A DNA stretch of 64,000 nt from Toxonevra muliebris (Eukaryota; Arthropoda; Insecta; Diptera; Pallopteridae): NCBI GenBank assembly GCA_963691655.1, contig CAVNUY010000081.1, forward strand, positions 18,277 to 82,276. The letters are read 5' to 3'. The translations under genes and the position numbers were made by a program. The notes under the pieces are model-generated. The model worked only from the letters and a program-made list of their open reading frames with translations, had not been told where the DNA came from and searched no databases. Shown here in pieces: positions 13,250 through 26,200 of the stretch. Each line of letters opens with the position of its first letter. Position 1 is the stretch's first letter.

Positions 13250-14100
13250 ATGTTTTATAGTGTCGCAGACACCTTTTCTATAGGGGAGAAGACGTTTTAT
13301 ACTGTCGCAGACACCTTTTCTATAGGGGAGAAGACGTTTTATACTGTCGGAAACACCTTTTCTATAGGGGAGAAGACGTTTTATACTGTCGGAGACACCT
13401 TTTCTATAGGGGAGAAGACGTTTTATACTGTCGCAGACACCTTTTCTATAGGGGAGAAGACGTTTTATACTGTCGCAGACACCTTTTCTATAGTCGGAGA
13501 CACCTTTTCTATAGGGGAGAAGACGATTTATACTGTCGGAGACACCTTTTCTATAGGGGAGAAGACGATTTATACTGTCGGAGACACCTTTTCTATAGGG
13601 GAGAAGATGTTTTATAGTGTCGCAGACACTTTTTCTATAGGGGAGAAGACGTTTTATACTGTCGGAGACACCTTTTCTATAGGGGAGAAGACGTTTTACT
13701 GTCGCAGACACCTTTTCTATAGTCGGAGACACCTTTTCTATAGGGGAGAAGACGATTTATACTGTCGGAGACACTTTTTCTATAGGGGAGAAGACGATTT
13801 ATACTGTCGGAGACACCTTTTCTATAGGGGAGAAGACGTTTTATACTGTCGCAGACACCTTTTCTATAGGGGAGAAGATGTTTTATAGTGTCGCAGACAC
13901 CTTTTCTATAGGGGAGAAGACGTTTTATACTGTCGCAGACACCTTTTCTATAGGGGAGAAGACGTTTTATACTGTCGGAAACACCTTTTCTATAGGGGAG
14001 AAGACTTTTTATACTGTCGGAGACACCTTTTCTATAGGGGAGAAGACGTTTTATACTGTCGCAGACACCTTTTCTATAGGGGAGAAGACGTTTTATACTG
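13250..14100 (+). repeat. Nested 628-bp sub-repeat start (AAGATG-marked)
   Basis: AAGATG units begin similar series at 13250 and 13878 (628 bp, 15 units minus the 2-bp deletion between them). The equivalent pair in the next higher-order copy is 18170 and 18840 (670 bp, one unit longer). Each series runs through GTCGGAAAC (position 3 G to A) and then C-type units to a 21-bp half-unit. The second member also has a private GACTTTTTAT unit at about 14005 and 18967. Confidence 0.75.
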
Positions 14101-15420
14101 TCGCAGACACCTTTTCTATAGTCGGAGACACCTTTTCTATAGGGGAGAAGACGTTTTATACTGTCGGAGACACCTTTTCTATAGGGGAGAAGACGATTTA
14201 TACTGTCGGAGACACCTTTTCTATAGGGGAGAAGACGTTTTATACTGTCGCAGACACCTTTTCTATAGTCGGAGACACCTTTTCTATAGGGGAGAAGACG
14301 TTTTATACTGTCGGAGACACCTTTTCTATAGGGGAGAAGACGATTTATACTGTCGGAGACACCTTTTCTATAGCGGAGAAGACGTTTTATACTGTCGCAG
14401 ACACCTTTTCTATAGGGGAGAAGACGTTTTATACTGTCGGAGACACCTTTTCTATAGGGGAGAAGACGTTTTATACTGTCGCAGACACCTTTTCTATAGG
14501 GGAGAAGACGTTTTATACTGTCGAAGACACCTTTTCTATAGGGGAGAAGACGTTTTATAGTGTCGCAGACACCTTTTCTATAGGGGAGAAGACGTTTTAT
14601 ACTGTCGCAGACACCTTTTCTATAGGGGAGAAGACGTTTTATACTGTCGGAGACACCTTTTCTATAGGGGAGAAGACGTTTTATACTGTCGCAGACACCT
14701 TTTCTATAGGGGAGAAGACGTTTTATACTGTCGCAGACACCTTTTCTATAGGGGAGAAGACGTTTTATACTGTCGGAGACACCTTTTCTATAGGGGAGAA
14801 GACGTTTTATACTGTCGGAGACACCTTTTCTATAGGGGAGAAGACGTTTTATACTGTCGGAGACACCTTTTCTATAGGGGAGAAGACGTTTTATACTGTC
14901 GAAGACACCTTTTCTATAGGGGAGAAGATGTTTTATAGTGTCGCAGACACCTTTTCTATAGGGGAGAAGACGTTTTATACTGTCGCAGACACCTTTTCTA
15001 TAGGGGAGAAGACGATTTATACTGTCGGAGACACCTTTTCTATAGGGGAGAAGACGATTTATACTGTCGGAGACACCTTTTCTATAGGGGAGAAGACGTT
15101 TTATACTGTCGGAGACACCTTTTCTATAGGGGAGAAGACGTTTTATACTGTCGGAGACACTTTTTCTATAGGGGAGAAGACGTTTTATACTGTCGGAGAC
15201 ACCTTTTCTATAGGGGAGAAGACGATTTATACTGTCGGAGACACCTTTTCTATAGGGGAGAAGACGTTTTATAGTGTCGCAGACACCTTTTCTATAGGGG
15301 AGAAGACGTTTTATAGTGTCGCAGACACCTTTTCTATAGGGGAGAAGACGTTTTATACTGTCGCAGACACCTTTTCTATAGGGGAGAAGACGTTTTATAC
15401 TGTCGGAGACACCTTTTCTA

Positions 15421-18400
15421 TAGGGGAGAAGACGTTTTATACTGTCGCAGACACCTTTTCTATAGGGGAGAAGACGTTTTATACTGTCGGAGACACCTTT
15501 TCTATAGGGGAGAAGACGTTTTATACTGTCGCAGACACCTTTTCTATAGTCGGAGACACCTTTTCTATAGGGGAGAAGACGATTTATACTGTCGGAGACA
15601 CCTTTTCTATAGGGGAGAAGACGATTTATACTGTCGGAGACACCTTTTCTATAGGGGAGAAGATGTTTTATAGTGTCGCAGACACCTTTTCTATAGGGGA
15701 GAAGACGTTTTATACTGTCGGAGACACCTTTTCTATAGGGGAGAAGACGATTTATACTGTCGGAGACACCTTTTCTATAGGGGAGAAGACGTTTTATACT
15801 GTCGGAGACACCTTTTCTATAGGGGAGAAGACGTTTTATACCTTTTCTATAGGGGAGAAGACGTTTTATACTGTCGCAGACACCTTTTCTATAGGGGAGA
15901 AGACGTTTTATACTGTCGGAGACACTTTTTCTATAGGGGAGAAGACGTTTTATACTGTCGCAGACACCTTTTCTATAGGGGAGAAGACGATTTATACTGT
16001 CGGAGACACCTTTTCTATAGGGGAGATGACGTTTTATACTGTCGCAGACACCTTTTCTATAGTCGGAGACACCTTTTCTATAGGGGAGAAGACGATTTAT
16101 ACTGTCGGAGACACCTTTTCTATAGGGGAGAAGACGATTTATACTGTCGGAGACACCTTTTCTATAGGGGAGAAGACGTTTTATACTGTCGGAGACACCT
16201 TTTCTATAGGGGAGAAGACGTTTTATACTGTCGCAGACACCTTTTCTATAGGGGAGAAGACGATTTATACTGTCGAAGACACCTTTTCTATAGGGGAGAA
16301 GACGTTTTACAGTGTCGCAGACACCTTTTCTATAGGGGAGAAGACGTTTTATAGTGTCGCAGACACCTTTTCTATAGGGGAGAAGACGTTTTATAGTGTC
16401 GCAGACACCTTTTCTATAGGGGAGAAGACGTTTTATACTGTCGGAGACACCTTTTCTATAGGGGAGAAGACGTTTTATACTGTCGGAGACACCTTTTCTA
16501 TAGAGGAGAAGACGTTTTATACTGTCGGAGACACCTTTTCTATAGGGGAGAAGACGTTTTATACTGTCGGAGACACCTTTTCTATAGGGGAGAAGACGTT
16601 TTATAGTGTCGCAGACACCTTTTCTATAGGGGAGAAAACGTTTTATACTGTCGCAGACACCTTTTCTATAGGGGAGAAGACGATTTATACTGTCGGAGAC
16701 ACCTTTTCTATAGGGGAGAAGACGTTTTATAGTGTCGCAGACACCTTTTCTATAGGGGAGAAGACGTTTTATACTGTCGGAGACACCTTTTCTATAGGGG
16801 AGAAGACGATTTATACTGTCGGAGACACCTTTTCTATAGGGGAGAAGACGATTTATACTGTCGCAGACACCTTTTCTATAGGGGAGAAGACGTTTTATAC
16901 TGTCGGAGACACCTTTTCTATAGGGGAGAAGACGTTTTATACTGTCGCAGACACCTTTTCTATAGGGGAGAAGACGTTTTATACTGTCGGAGACACCTTT
17001 TCTATAGGGGAGAAGACGTTTTATACTGTCGGAGACACCTTTTCTATAGGGGAGAAGACGTTTTATACTGTCGGAGACACCTTTTCTATAGAGGAGAAGA
17101 CGTTTTATACTGTCGGAGACACCTTTTCTATAGGGGAGAAGACGTTTTATAGTGTCGCAGACACCTTTTCTATAGGGGAGAAAACGTTTTATACTGTCGC
17201 AGACACCTTTTCTATAGGGGAGAAGACGATTTATACTGTCGGAGACACCTTTTCTATAGGGGAGAAGACGTTTTATAGTGTCGCAGACACCTTTTCTATA
17301 GGGGAGAAGACGTTTTATACTGTCGGAGACACCTTTTCTATAGGGGAGAAGACGATTTATACTGTCGGAGACACCTTTTCTATAGGGGAGAAGACGTTTT
17401 ATACTGTCGCAGACACCTTTTCTATAGGGGAGAAGACGTTTTATACTGTCGGAGACACCTTTTCTATAGGGGAGAAGACGTTTTATACTGTCGGAGACAC
17501 CTTTTCTATAGGGGAGAAGACGTTTTATACTGTCGCAGACACCTTTTCTATAGGGGAGAAGACGTTTTATACTGTCGGAGACACCTTTTCTATAGGGGAG
17601 AAGACGTTTTATACTGTCGCAGACACCTTTTCTATAGGGGAGAAGACGTTTTATACTGTCGCAGACACCTTTTCTATAGTCGGAGACACCTTTTCTATAG
17701 GGGAGAAGACGATTTATACTGTCGGAGACACCTTTTCTATAGGGGAGAAGACGATTTATACTGTCGGAGACACCTTTTCTATAGGGGAGAAGATGTTTTA
17801 TAGTGTCGCAGACACCTTTTCTATAGGGGAGAAGACGTTTTATACTGTCGCAGACACCTTTTCTATAGGGGAGAAGACGTTTTATACTGTCGGAAACACC
17901 TTTTCTATAGGGGAGAAGACGTTTTATACTGTCGAAGACACCTTTTCTATAGGGGAGAAGACGTTTTATAGTGTCGCAGACACCTTTTCTATAGGGGGAA
18001 GACGTTTTATAGTGTCGCAGACACTTTTTCTATAGGGGAGAAGACGTTTTATACTGTCGGAAACACCTTTTCTATAGGGGAGAAGACGTTTTATACTGTC
18101 GGAGACACCTTTTCTATAGGGGAGAAGACGTTTTATACTGTCGCAGACACCTTTTCTATAGGGGAGAAGATGTTTTATAGTGTCGCAGACACCTTTTCTA
18201 TAGGGGAGAAGACGTTTTATACTGTCGCAGACACCTTTTCTATAGGGGAGAAGACGTTTTATACTGTCCGAAACACCTTTTCTATAGGGGAGAAGACGTT
18301 TTATACTGTCGGAGACACCTTTTCTATAGGGGAGAAGACGTTTTATACTGTCGCAGACACCTTTTCTATAGGGGAGAAGACGTTTTATACTGTCGCAGAC

Positions 18401-19062
18401 ACCTTTTCTATAGTCGGAGACACCTTTTCTATAGGGGAGAAGACGATTTATACTGTCGGAGACACCTTTTCTATAGGGGAGAAGACGATTTATACTGTCG
18501 GAGACACCTTTTCTATAGGGGAGAAGATGTTTTATAGTGTCGCAGACACTTTTTCTATAGGGGAGAAGACGTTTTATACTGTCGGAGACACCTTTTCTAT
18601 AGGGGAGAAGACGATTTATACTGTCGGAGACACCTTTTCTATAGGGGAGAAGACGTTTTACTGTCGCAGACACCTTTTCTATAGTCGGAGACACCTTTTC
18701 TATAGGGGAGAAGACGATTTATACTGTCGGAGACACTTTTTCTATAGGGGAGAAGACGATTTATACTGTCGGAGACACCTTTTCTATAGGGGAGAAGACG
18801 TTTTATACTGTCGCAGACACCTTTTCTATAGGGGAGAAGATGTTTTATAGTGTCGCAGACACCTTTTCTATAGGGGAGAAGACGTTTTATACTGTCGCAG
18901 ACACCTTTTCTATAGGGGAGAAGACGTTTTATACTGTCGGAAACACCTTTTCTATAGGGGAGAAGACTTTTTATACTGTCGGAGACACCTTTTCTATAGG
19001 GGAGAAGACGTTTTATACTGTCGCAGACACCTTTTCTATAGGGGAGAAGACGTTTTATACTG
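15421..19062 (+). repeat. Higher-order repeat B, copy 3
   Basis: This is the partner of 10501-14100 at offset 4,920-4,962 bp, with the same ordered rare variants. A private difference is GTCCGAAAC near 18268, where copy 2 has GTCGGAAAC. Upstream of about 15.4 kb the two copies fall out of register, and after about 19.1 kb the unit order diverges again. Confidence 0.85.
15805..15876 (+). repeat. 12-bp deletion between two units, HOR copy
   Basis: The junction is identical to the one at 10885-10956 and lies at the same place in higher-order copy 3. It was therefore inherited through block duplication rather than formed independently. Confidence 0.85.
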
Positions 19063-20786
19063 TCGCAGACACCTTTTCTATAGTCGGAGACACCTTTTCT
19101 ATAGGGGAGAAGACGATTTATACTGTCGGAGACACCTTTTCTATAGGGGAGAAGACGATTTATACTGTCGGAGACACCTTTTCTATAGGGGAGAAGATGT
19201 TTTATAGTGTCGCAGACACTTTTTCTATAGGGGAGAAGACGTTTTATACTGTCGCAGACACCTTTTCTATAGGGGAGAAGACGTTTTATACTGTCGGAGA
19301 CACCTTTTCTATAGGGGAGAAGACGTTTTATACTGTCGGAGACACCTTTTCTATAGGGGAGAAGACGTTTTATACTGTCGGAGACACCTTTTCTATAGGG
19401 GAGAAGACGATTTATACTGTCGGAGACACCTTTTCTATAGGGGAGAAGACGTTTTATACTGTCGCAGACACCTTTTCTATAGGGGAGAAGACGTTTTATA
19501 CTGTCGGAGACACCTTTTCTATAGCGGAGAAGACGTTTTATACTGTCGGAGACACCTTTTCTATAGGGGAGAAGACGATTTATACTGTCGGAGACACCTT
19601 TTCTATAGGGGAGAAGACGTTTTATAGTGTCGCAGACACCTTTTCTATAGGGGAGAAGACGTTTTATACTGTCGCAGACACCTTTTCTATAGGGGAGAAG
19701 ACGTTTTATACTGTCGGAGACACCTTTTCTATAGGGGAGAAGACGATTTATACTGTCGGAGACACCTTTTCTATAGGGGAGAAGACGTTTTATACTGTCG
19801 GAGACACCTTTTCTATAGCGGAGAAGACGTTTTATACTGTCGGAGACACCTTTTCTATAGGGGAGAAGACGTTTTATACTGTCGGAAACACCTTTTCTAT
19901 AGGGGAGAAGACGTTTTATACTGTCGAAGACACCTTTTCTATAGGGGAGAAGACGTTTTATAGTGTCGCAGACACCTTTTCTATAGGGGGAAGACGTTTT
20001 ATAGTGTCGCAGACACTTTTTCTATAGGCGAGAAGACGTTTTATACTGTCGGAGACACCTTTTCTATAGGGGAGAAGACGATTTATACTGTCGGAGACAC
20101 CTTTTCTATAGGGGAGAAGACGTTTTATACTGTCGCAGACACCTTTTCTATAGTCGGAGACACCTTTTCTATAGGGGAGAAGACGATTTATACTGTCGGA
20201 GACACCTTTTCTATAGGGGAGAAGACGATTTATACTGTCGGAGACACCTTTTCTATAGCGGAGAAGACGTTTTATACTGTCGGAGACACCTTTTCTATAG
20301 GGGAGAAGACGTTTTATACTGTCGGAGACACCTTTTCTATAGGGGAGAAGACGTTTTATACTGTCGCAGACACCTTTTCTATAGGGGAGAAGACGATTTA
20401 TACTGTCGAAGACACCTTTTCTATAGGGGAGAAGACGTTTTATAGTGTCGCAGACACCTTTTCTATAGGGGAGAAGACGTTTTATAGTGTCGCAGACACC
20501 TTTTCTATAGGGGAGAAGACGTTTTATACTGTCGCAGACACCTTTTCTATAGGGGAGAAGACGTTTTATACTGTCGGAGACACCTTTTCTATAGGGGAGA
20601 AGACGTTTTATACTGTCGGAGACACCTTTTCTATAGGGGAGAAGACGTTTTATACTGTCGGAGACACCTTTTCTATAGGGGAGAAGACGTTTTATACTGT
20701 CGGAGACACCTTTTCTATAGGGGAGAAGACGTTTTATACTGTCGCAGACACCTTTTCTATAGGGGAGAAGACGATTTATACTGTCG

Positions 20787-20809
20787 GAGACACCTTTTCT
20801 ATAGGGGAG
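20787..20809 (+). repeat. 23-bp truncated unit (GGAG junction)
   Basis: CTATAGGGGAG is joined to GAGACACC, missing nineteen bases of the second half of the unit. The missing segment is bounded by GAG on both sides, so slippage or repair at a 3-bp direct repeat can explain it. It changes the frame just upstream of the longest open stretch. Confidence 0.8.
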
Positions 20810-23299
20810 GAGACACCTTTTCTATAGGGGAGAAGACGTTTTATACTGTCGCAGACACCTTTTCTATAGGGGAGAAGACGTTTTATACTGTCGCAGACAC
20901 CTTGTCTATAGGGGAGAAGACGTTTTATACTGTCGGAGACACCTTTTCTATAGGGGAGAAGACGTTTTATACTGTCGGAGACACCTTTTCTATAGGGGAG
21001 AAGACGTTTTATACTGTCGCAGACACCTTTTCTATAGGGGAGAAGACGTTTTATACTGTCGGAGACACCTTTTCTATAGGGGGGAAGACGTTTTATACTG
21101 TCGCAGACACCTTTTCTATAGGGGAGAAGACGTTTTATACTGTCGGAGACACCTTTTCTATAGGGGAGAAGACGTTTTATACTGTCGCAGACACCTTTTC
21201 TATAGGGGAGAAGACGATTTATACTGTCGGAGACACCTTTTCTATAGGGGAGAAGACGATTTATACTGTCGGAGACACCTTTTCTATAGGGGAGAAGACG
21301 ATTTATACTGTCGGAGACACCTTTTCTATAGGGGAGAAGACGTTTTATACTGTCGGAGACACCTTTTCTATAGGGGAGAAGACGTTTTATACTGTCGCAG
21401 ACACCTTTTCTATAGGGGAGAAGACGTTTTATACTGTCGCAGACACCTTGTCTATAGGGGAGAAGACGTTTTATACTGTCGGAGACACCTTTTCTATAGG
21501 GGAGAAGACGTTTTATACTGTCGGAGACACCTTTTCTATAGGGGAGAAGACGTTTTATACTGTCGCAGACACCTTTTCTATAGGGGAGAAGACGTTTTAT
21601 ACTGTCGCAGACACCTTGTCTATAGGGGAGAAGACGTTTTATACTGTCGGAGACACCTTTTCTATAGGGGAGAAGACGTTTTATACTGTCGGAGACACCT
21701 TTTCTATAGGGGAGAAGACGTTTTATACTGTCGCAGACACCTTTTCTATAGTCGAAGACACCTTTTCTATAGGGGAGAAGACGTTTTATACTGTCGGAGA
21801 CACCTTTTCTATAGGGGAGAAGACGATTTATACTGTCGGAGACACCTTTTCTATAGCGGAGAAGACGTTTTATACTGTCGCAGACACCTTTTCTATAGGG
21901 GAGAAGACGTTTTATACTGTCGGAGACACCTTTTCTATAGGGGAGAAGACGTTTTATACTGTCGCAGACACCTTTTCTATAGGGGAGAAGACGTTTTATA
22001 CTGTCGAAGACACCTTTTCTATAGGGGAGAAGACGTTTTATAGTGTCGCAGACACCTTTTCTATAGGGGAGAAGACGTTTTATACTGTCGCAGACACCTT
22101 TTCTATAGGGGAGAAGACGTTTTATACTGTCGGAGACACCTTTTCTATAGGGGAGAAGACGTTTTATACTGTCGCAGACACCTTTTCTATAGGGGAGAAG
22201 ACGTTTTATACTGTCGGAGACACCTTTTCTATAGGGGAGAAGACGTTTTATACTGTCGCAGACACCTTTTCTATAGGGGAGAAGACGTTTTATACTGTCG
22301 GAGACACCTTTTCTATAGGGGAGAAGACGTTTTATACTGTCGCAGACACCTTTTCTATAGTCGGAGACACCTTTTCTATAGGGGAGAAGACGATTTATAC
22401 TGTCGGAGACACCTTTTCTATAGGGGAGAAGACGATTTATACTGTCGGAGACACCTTTTCTATAGGGGAGAAGATGTTTTATAGTGTCGCAGACACCTTT
22501 TCTATAGGGGAGAAGACGATTTATACTGTCGGAGACACCTTTTCTATAGGGGAGAAGACGTTTTATACTGTCGGAGACACCTTTTCTATAGGGGAGAAGA
22601 CGTTTTATACTGTCGCAGACACCTTTTCTATAGGGGAGAAGACGTTTTATACTGTCGGAGACACTTTTTCTATAGGGGAGAAGACGTTTTATACTGTCGC
22701 AGACACCTTTTCTATAGGGGAGAAGACGATTTATACTGTCGGAGACACCTTTTCTATAGGGGAGATGACGTTTTATACTGTCGGAGACACCTTTTCTATA
22801 GGGGAGAAGACGTTTTATACTGTCGCAGACACCTTTTCTATAGGGGAGAAGACGTTTTATACTGTCGGAGACACCTTTTCTATAGGGGAGAAGACGTTTT
22901 ATACTGTCGGAGACACCTTTTCTATAGGGGAGAAGACGTTTTATACTGTCGCAGACACCTTTTCTATAGTCGGAGACACCTTTTCTATAGGGGAGAAGAC
23001 GTTTTATACTGTCGGAGACACCTTTTCTATAGCGGAGAAGACGTTTTATACTGTCGCAGACACCTTTTCTATAGGGGAGAAGACGTTTTATACTGTCGGA
23101 GACACCTTTTCTATAGGGGAGAAGACGTTTTATACTGTCGCAGACACCTTTTCTATAGGGGAGAAGACGTTTTATACTGTCGCAGACACCTTTTCTATAG
23201 GGGAGAAGACGTTTTATACTGTCGCAGACACCTTTTCTATAGGGGAGAAGACGTTTTATACTGTCGGAGACACCTTTTCTATAGGGGAGAAGACGATTT

Positions 23300-26200
23300 A
23301 TACTGTCGGAGACACCTTTTCTATAGGGGAGAAGACGTTTTATACTGTCGGAGACACCTTTTCTATAGGGGAGAAGACGATTTATACTGTCGGAGACACC
23401 TTTTCTATAGGGGAGAAGACGTTTTATACTGTCGGAGACACCTTTTCTATAGGGGAGAAGACGATTTATACTGTCGGAGACACCTTTTCTATAGGGGAGA
23501 AGACGTTTTATACTGTCGGAGACACCTTTTCTATAGGGGAGAAGACGATTTATACTGTCGGAGACACCTTTTCTATAGGGGAGAAGACGTTTTATAGTGT
23601 CGCAGACACCTTTTCTATAGGGGAGAAGACGTTTTATACTGTCGGAGACACCTTTTCTATAGGGGAGAAGACGTTTTATACTGTCGGAGACACCTTTTCT
23701 ATAGGGGAGAAGACGATTTATACTGTCGGAGACACCTTTTCTATAGGGGAGAAGACGTTTTATAGTGTCGCAGACACCTTTTCTATAGGGGAGAAGACGT
23801 TTTATAGTGTCGCAGACACCTTTTCTATAGGGGAGAAGACGTTTTATACTGTCGGAGACACCTTTTCTATAGGGGAGAAGACGTTTTATACTGTCGCAGA
23901 CACCTTTTCTATAGGGGAGAAGACGTTTTATACTGTCGCAGACACCTTGTCTATAGGGGAGAAGACGTTTTATACTGTCGGAGACACCTTTTCTATAGGG
24001 GAGAAGACGTTTTATACTGTCGCAGACACCTTTTCTATAGGGGAGAAGACGTTTTATACTGTCGGAGACACCTTTTCTATAGGGGGGAAGACGTTTTATA
24101 CTGTCGCAGACACCTTTTCTATAGGGGAGAAGACGTTTTATACTGTCGGAGACACTTTTTCTATAGGGGAGAAGACGTTTTATACTGTCGCAGACACCTT
24201 TTCTATAGGGGAGAAGACGATTTATACTGTCGGAGACACCTTTTCTATAGGGGAGATGACGTTTTATACTGTCGCAGACACCTTTTCTATAGGGGAGAAG
24301 ACGTTTTATACTGTCGGAGACACCTTTTCTATAGGGGAGAAGACGTTTTATACTGTCGGAGACACCTTTTCTATAGGGGAGAAGACGTTTTATACTGTCG
24401 CAGACACCTTTTCTATAGGGGAGAAGACGTTTTATACTGTCGGAGACACCTTTTCTATAGGGGGGAAGACGTTTTATACTGTCGCAGACACCTTTTCTAT
24501 AGGGGAGAAGACGTTTTATACTGTCGGAGACACCTTTTCTATAGGGGAGAAGACGTTTTATACTGTCGGAGACACCTTTTCTATAGGGGAGAAGACGATT
24601 TATACTGTCGGAGACACCTTTTCTATAGGGGAGAAGACGTTTTATACTGTCGCAGACACCTTTTCTATAGGGGAGAAGACGTTTTATACTGTCGGAGACA
24701 CCTTTTCTATAGGGGGGAAGACGTTTTATACTGTCGCAGACACCTTTTCTATAGGGGAGAAGACGTTTTATACTGTCGCAGACACCTTTTCTATAGTCGG
24801 AGACACCTTTTCTATAGGGGAGAAGACGATTTATACTGTCGGAGACACCTTTTCTATAGGGGAGAAGACGATTTATACTGTCGGAGACACCTTTTCTATA
24901 GGGGAGAAGACGTTTTATACTGTCGCAGACACCTTTTCTATAGGGGAGAAGACGTTTTATACTGTCGCAGACACCTTGTCTATAGGGGAGAAGACGTTTT
25001 ATACTGTCGGAGACACCTTTTCTATAGGGGAGAAGACGTTTTATACTGTCGGAGACACCTTTTCTATAGGGGAGAAGACGTTTTATACTGTCGCAGACAC
25101 CTTTTCTATAGGGGAGAAGACGTTTTATACTGTCGCAGACACCTTGTCTATAGGGGAGAAGACGTTTTATACTGTCGGAGACACCTTTTCTATAGGGGAG
25201 AAGACGTTTTATACTGTCGGAGACACCTTTTCTATAGGGGAGAAGACGTTTTATACTGTCGCAGACACCTTTTCTATAGTCGGAGACACCTTTTCTATAG
25301 GGGAGAAGACGTTTTATACTGTCGGAGACACCTTTTCTATAGGGGAGAAGACGATTTATACTGTCGGAGACACCTTTTCTATAGCGGAGAAGACGTTTTA
25401 TACTGTCGCAGACACCTTTTCTATAGGGGAGAAGACGTTTTATACTGTCGGAGACACCTTTTCTATAGGGGAGAAGACGTTTTATACTGTCGCAGACACC
25501 TTTTCTATAGGGGAGAAGACGTTTTATACTGTCGAAGACACCTTTTCTATAGGGGAGAAGACGTTTTATAGTGTCGCAGACACCTTTTCTATAGGGGAGA
25601 AGACGTTTTATACTGTCGCAGACACCTTTTCTATAGGGGAGAAGACGTTTTATACTGTCGGAGACACCTTTTCTATAGGGGAGAAGACGTTTTATACTGT
25701 CGCAGACACCTTTTCTATAGGGGAGAAGACGTTTTATACTGTCGGAGACACCTTTTCTATAGGGGAGAAGACGTTTTATACTGTCGCAGACACCTTTTCT
25801 ATAGGGGAGAAGACGTTTTATACTGTCGGAGACACCTTTTCTATAGGGGAGAAGACGTTTTATACTGTCGCAGACACCTTTTCTATAGTCGGAGACACCT
25901 TTTCTATAGGGGAGAAGACGATTTATACTGTCGGAGACACCTTTTCTATAGGGGAGAAGACGATTTATACTGTCGGAGACACCTTTTCTATAGGGGAGAA
26001 GATGTTTTATAGTGTCGCAGACACCTTTTCTATAGGGGAGAAGACGATTTATACTGTCGGAGACACCTTTTCTATAGGGGAGAAGACGTTTTATACTGTC
26101 GGAGACACCTTTTCTATAGGGGAGAAGACGTTTTATACTGTCGCAGACACCTTTTCTATAGGGGAGAAGACGTTTTATACTGTCGGAGACACTTTTTCTA

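Larger units (their letters stand above)
10501..14100 (+). repeat. Higher-order repeat B, copy 2
   Basis: Sequence and variant order match 15421-19062 at a fixed offset of 4,920 bp, rising to 4,962 bp after about 13.69 kb because one extra unit sits near 18.62 kb in the later copy. Shared rare markers include the 12-bp deletion (10920/15840), TTTACAGTG (about 11387/16307), TATAGAGG (11581/16501 and 12169/17089), CTATAGGGGGAAG (about 13071/17991) and a 2-bp loss in GTTTTACTGTCG (about 13695/18657). So many shared rare changes indicate direct duplication. Confidence 0.85.
10501..20900 (+). repeat. Array zone C: two long HOR-B copies and their tail
   Basis: This zone is dominated by the 4.9-kb duplicated block, and 19.06-20.9 kb is a less regular tail with several TATAGCGG units (about 19525, 19818 and 20258). 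CTATAGGGGGAAG single-base losses at about 13071, 17991 and 19985 close the long forward frame three times at equivalent places. No non-satellite sequence is present. Confidence 0.85.
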
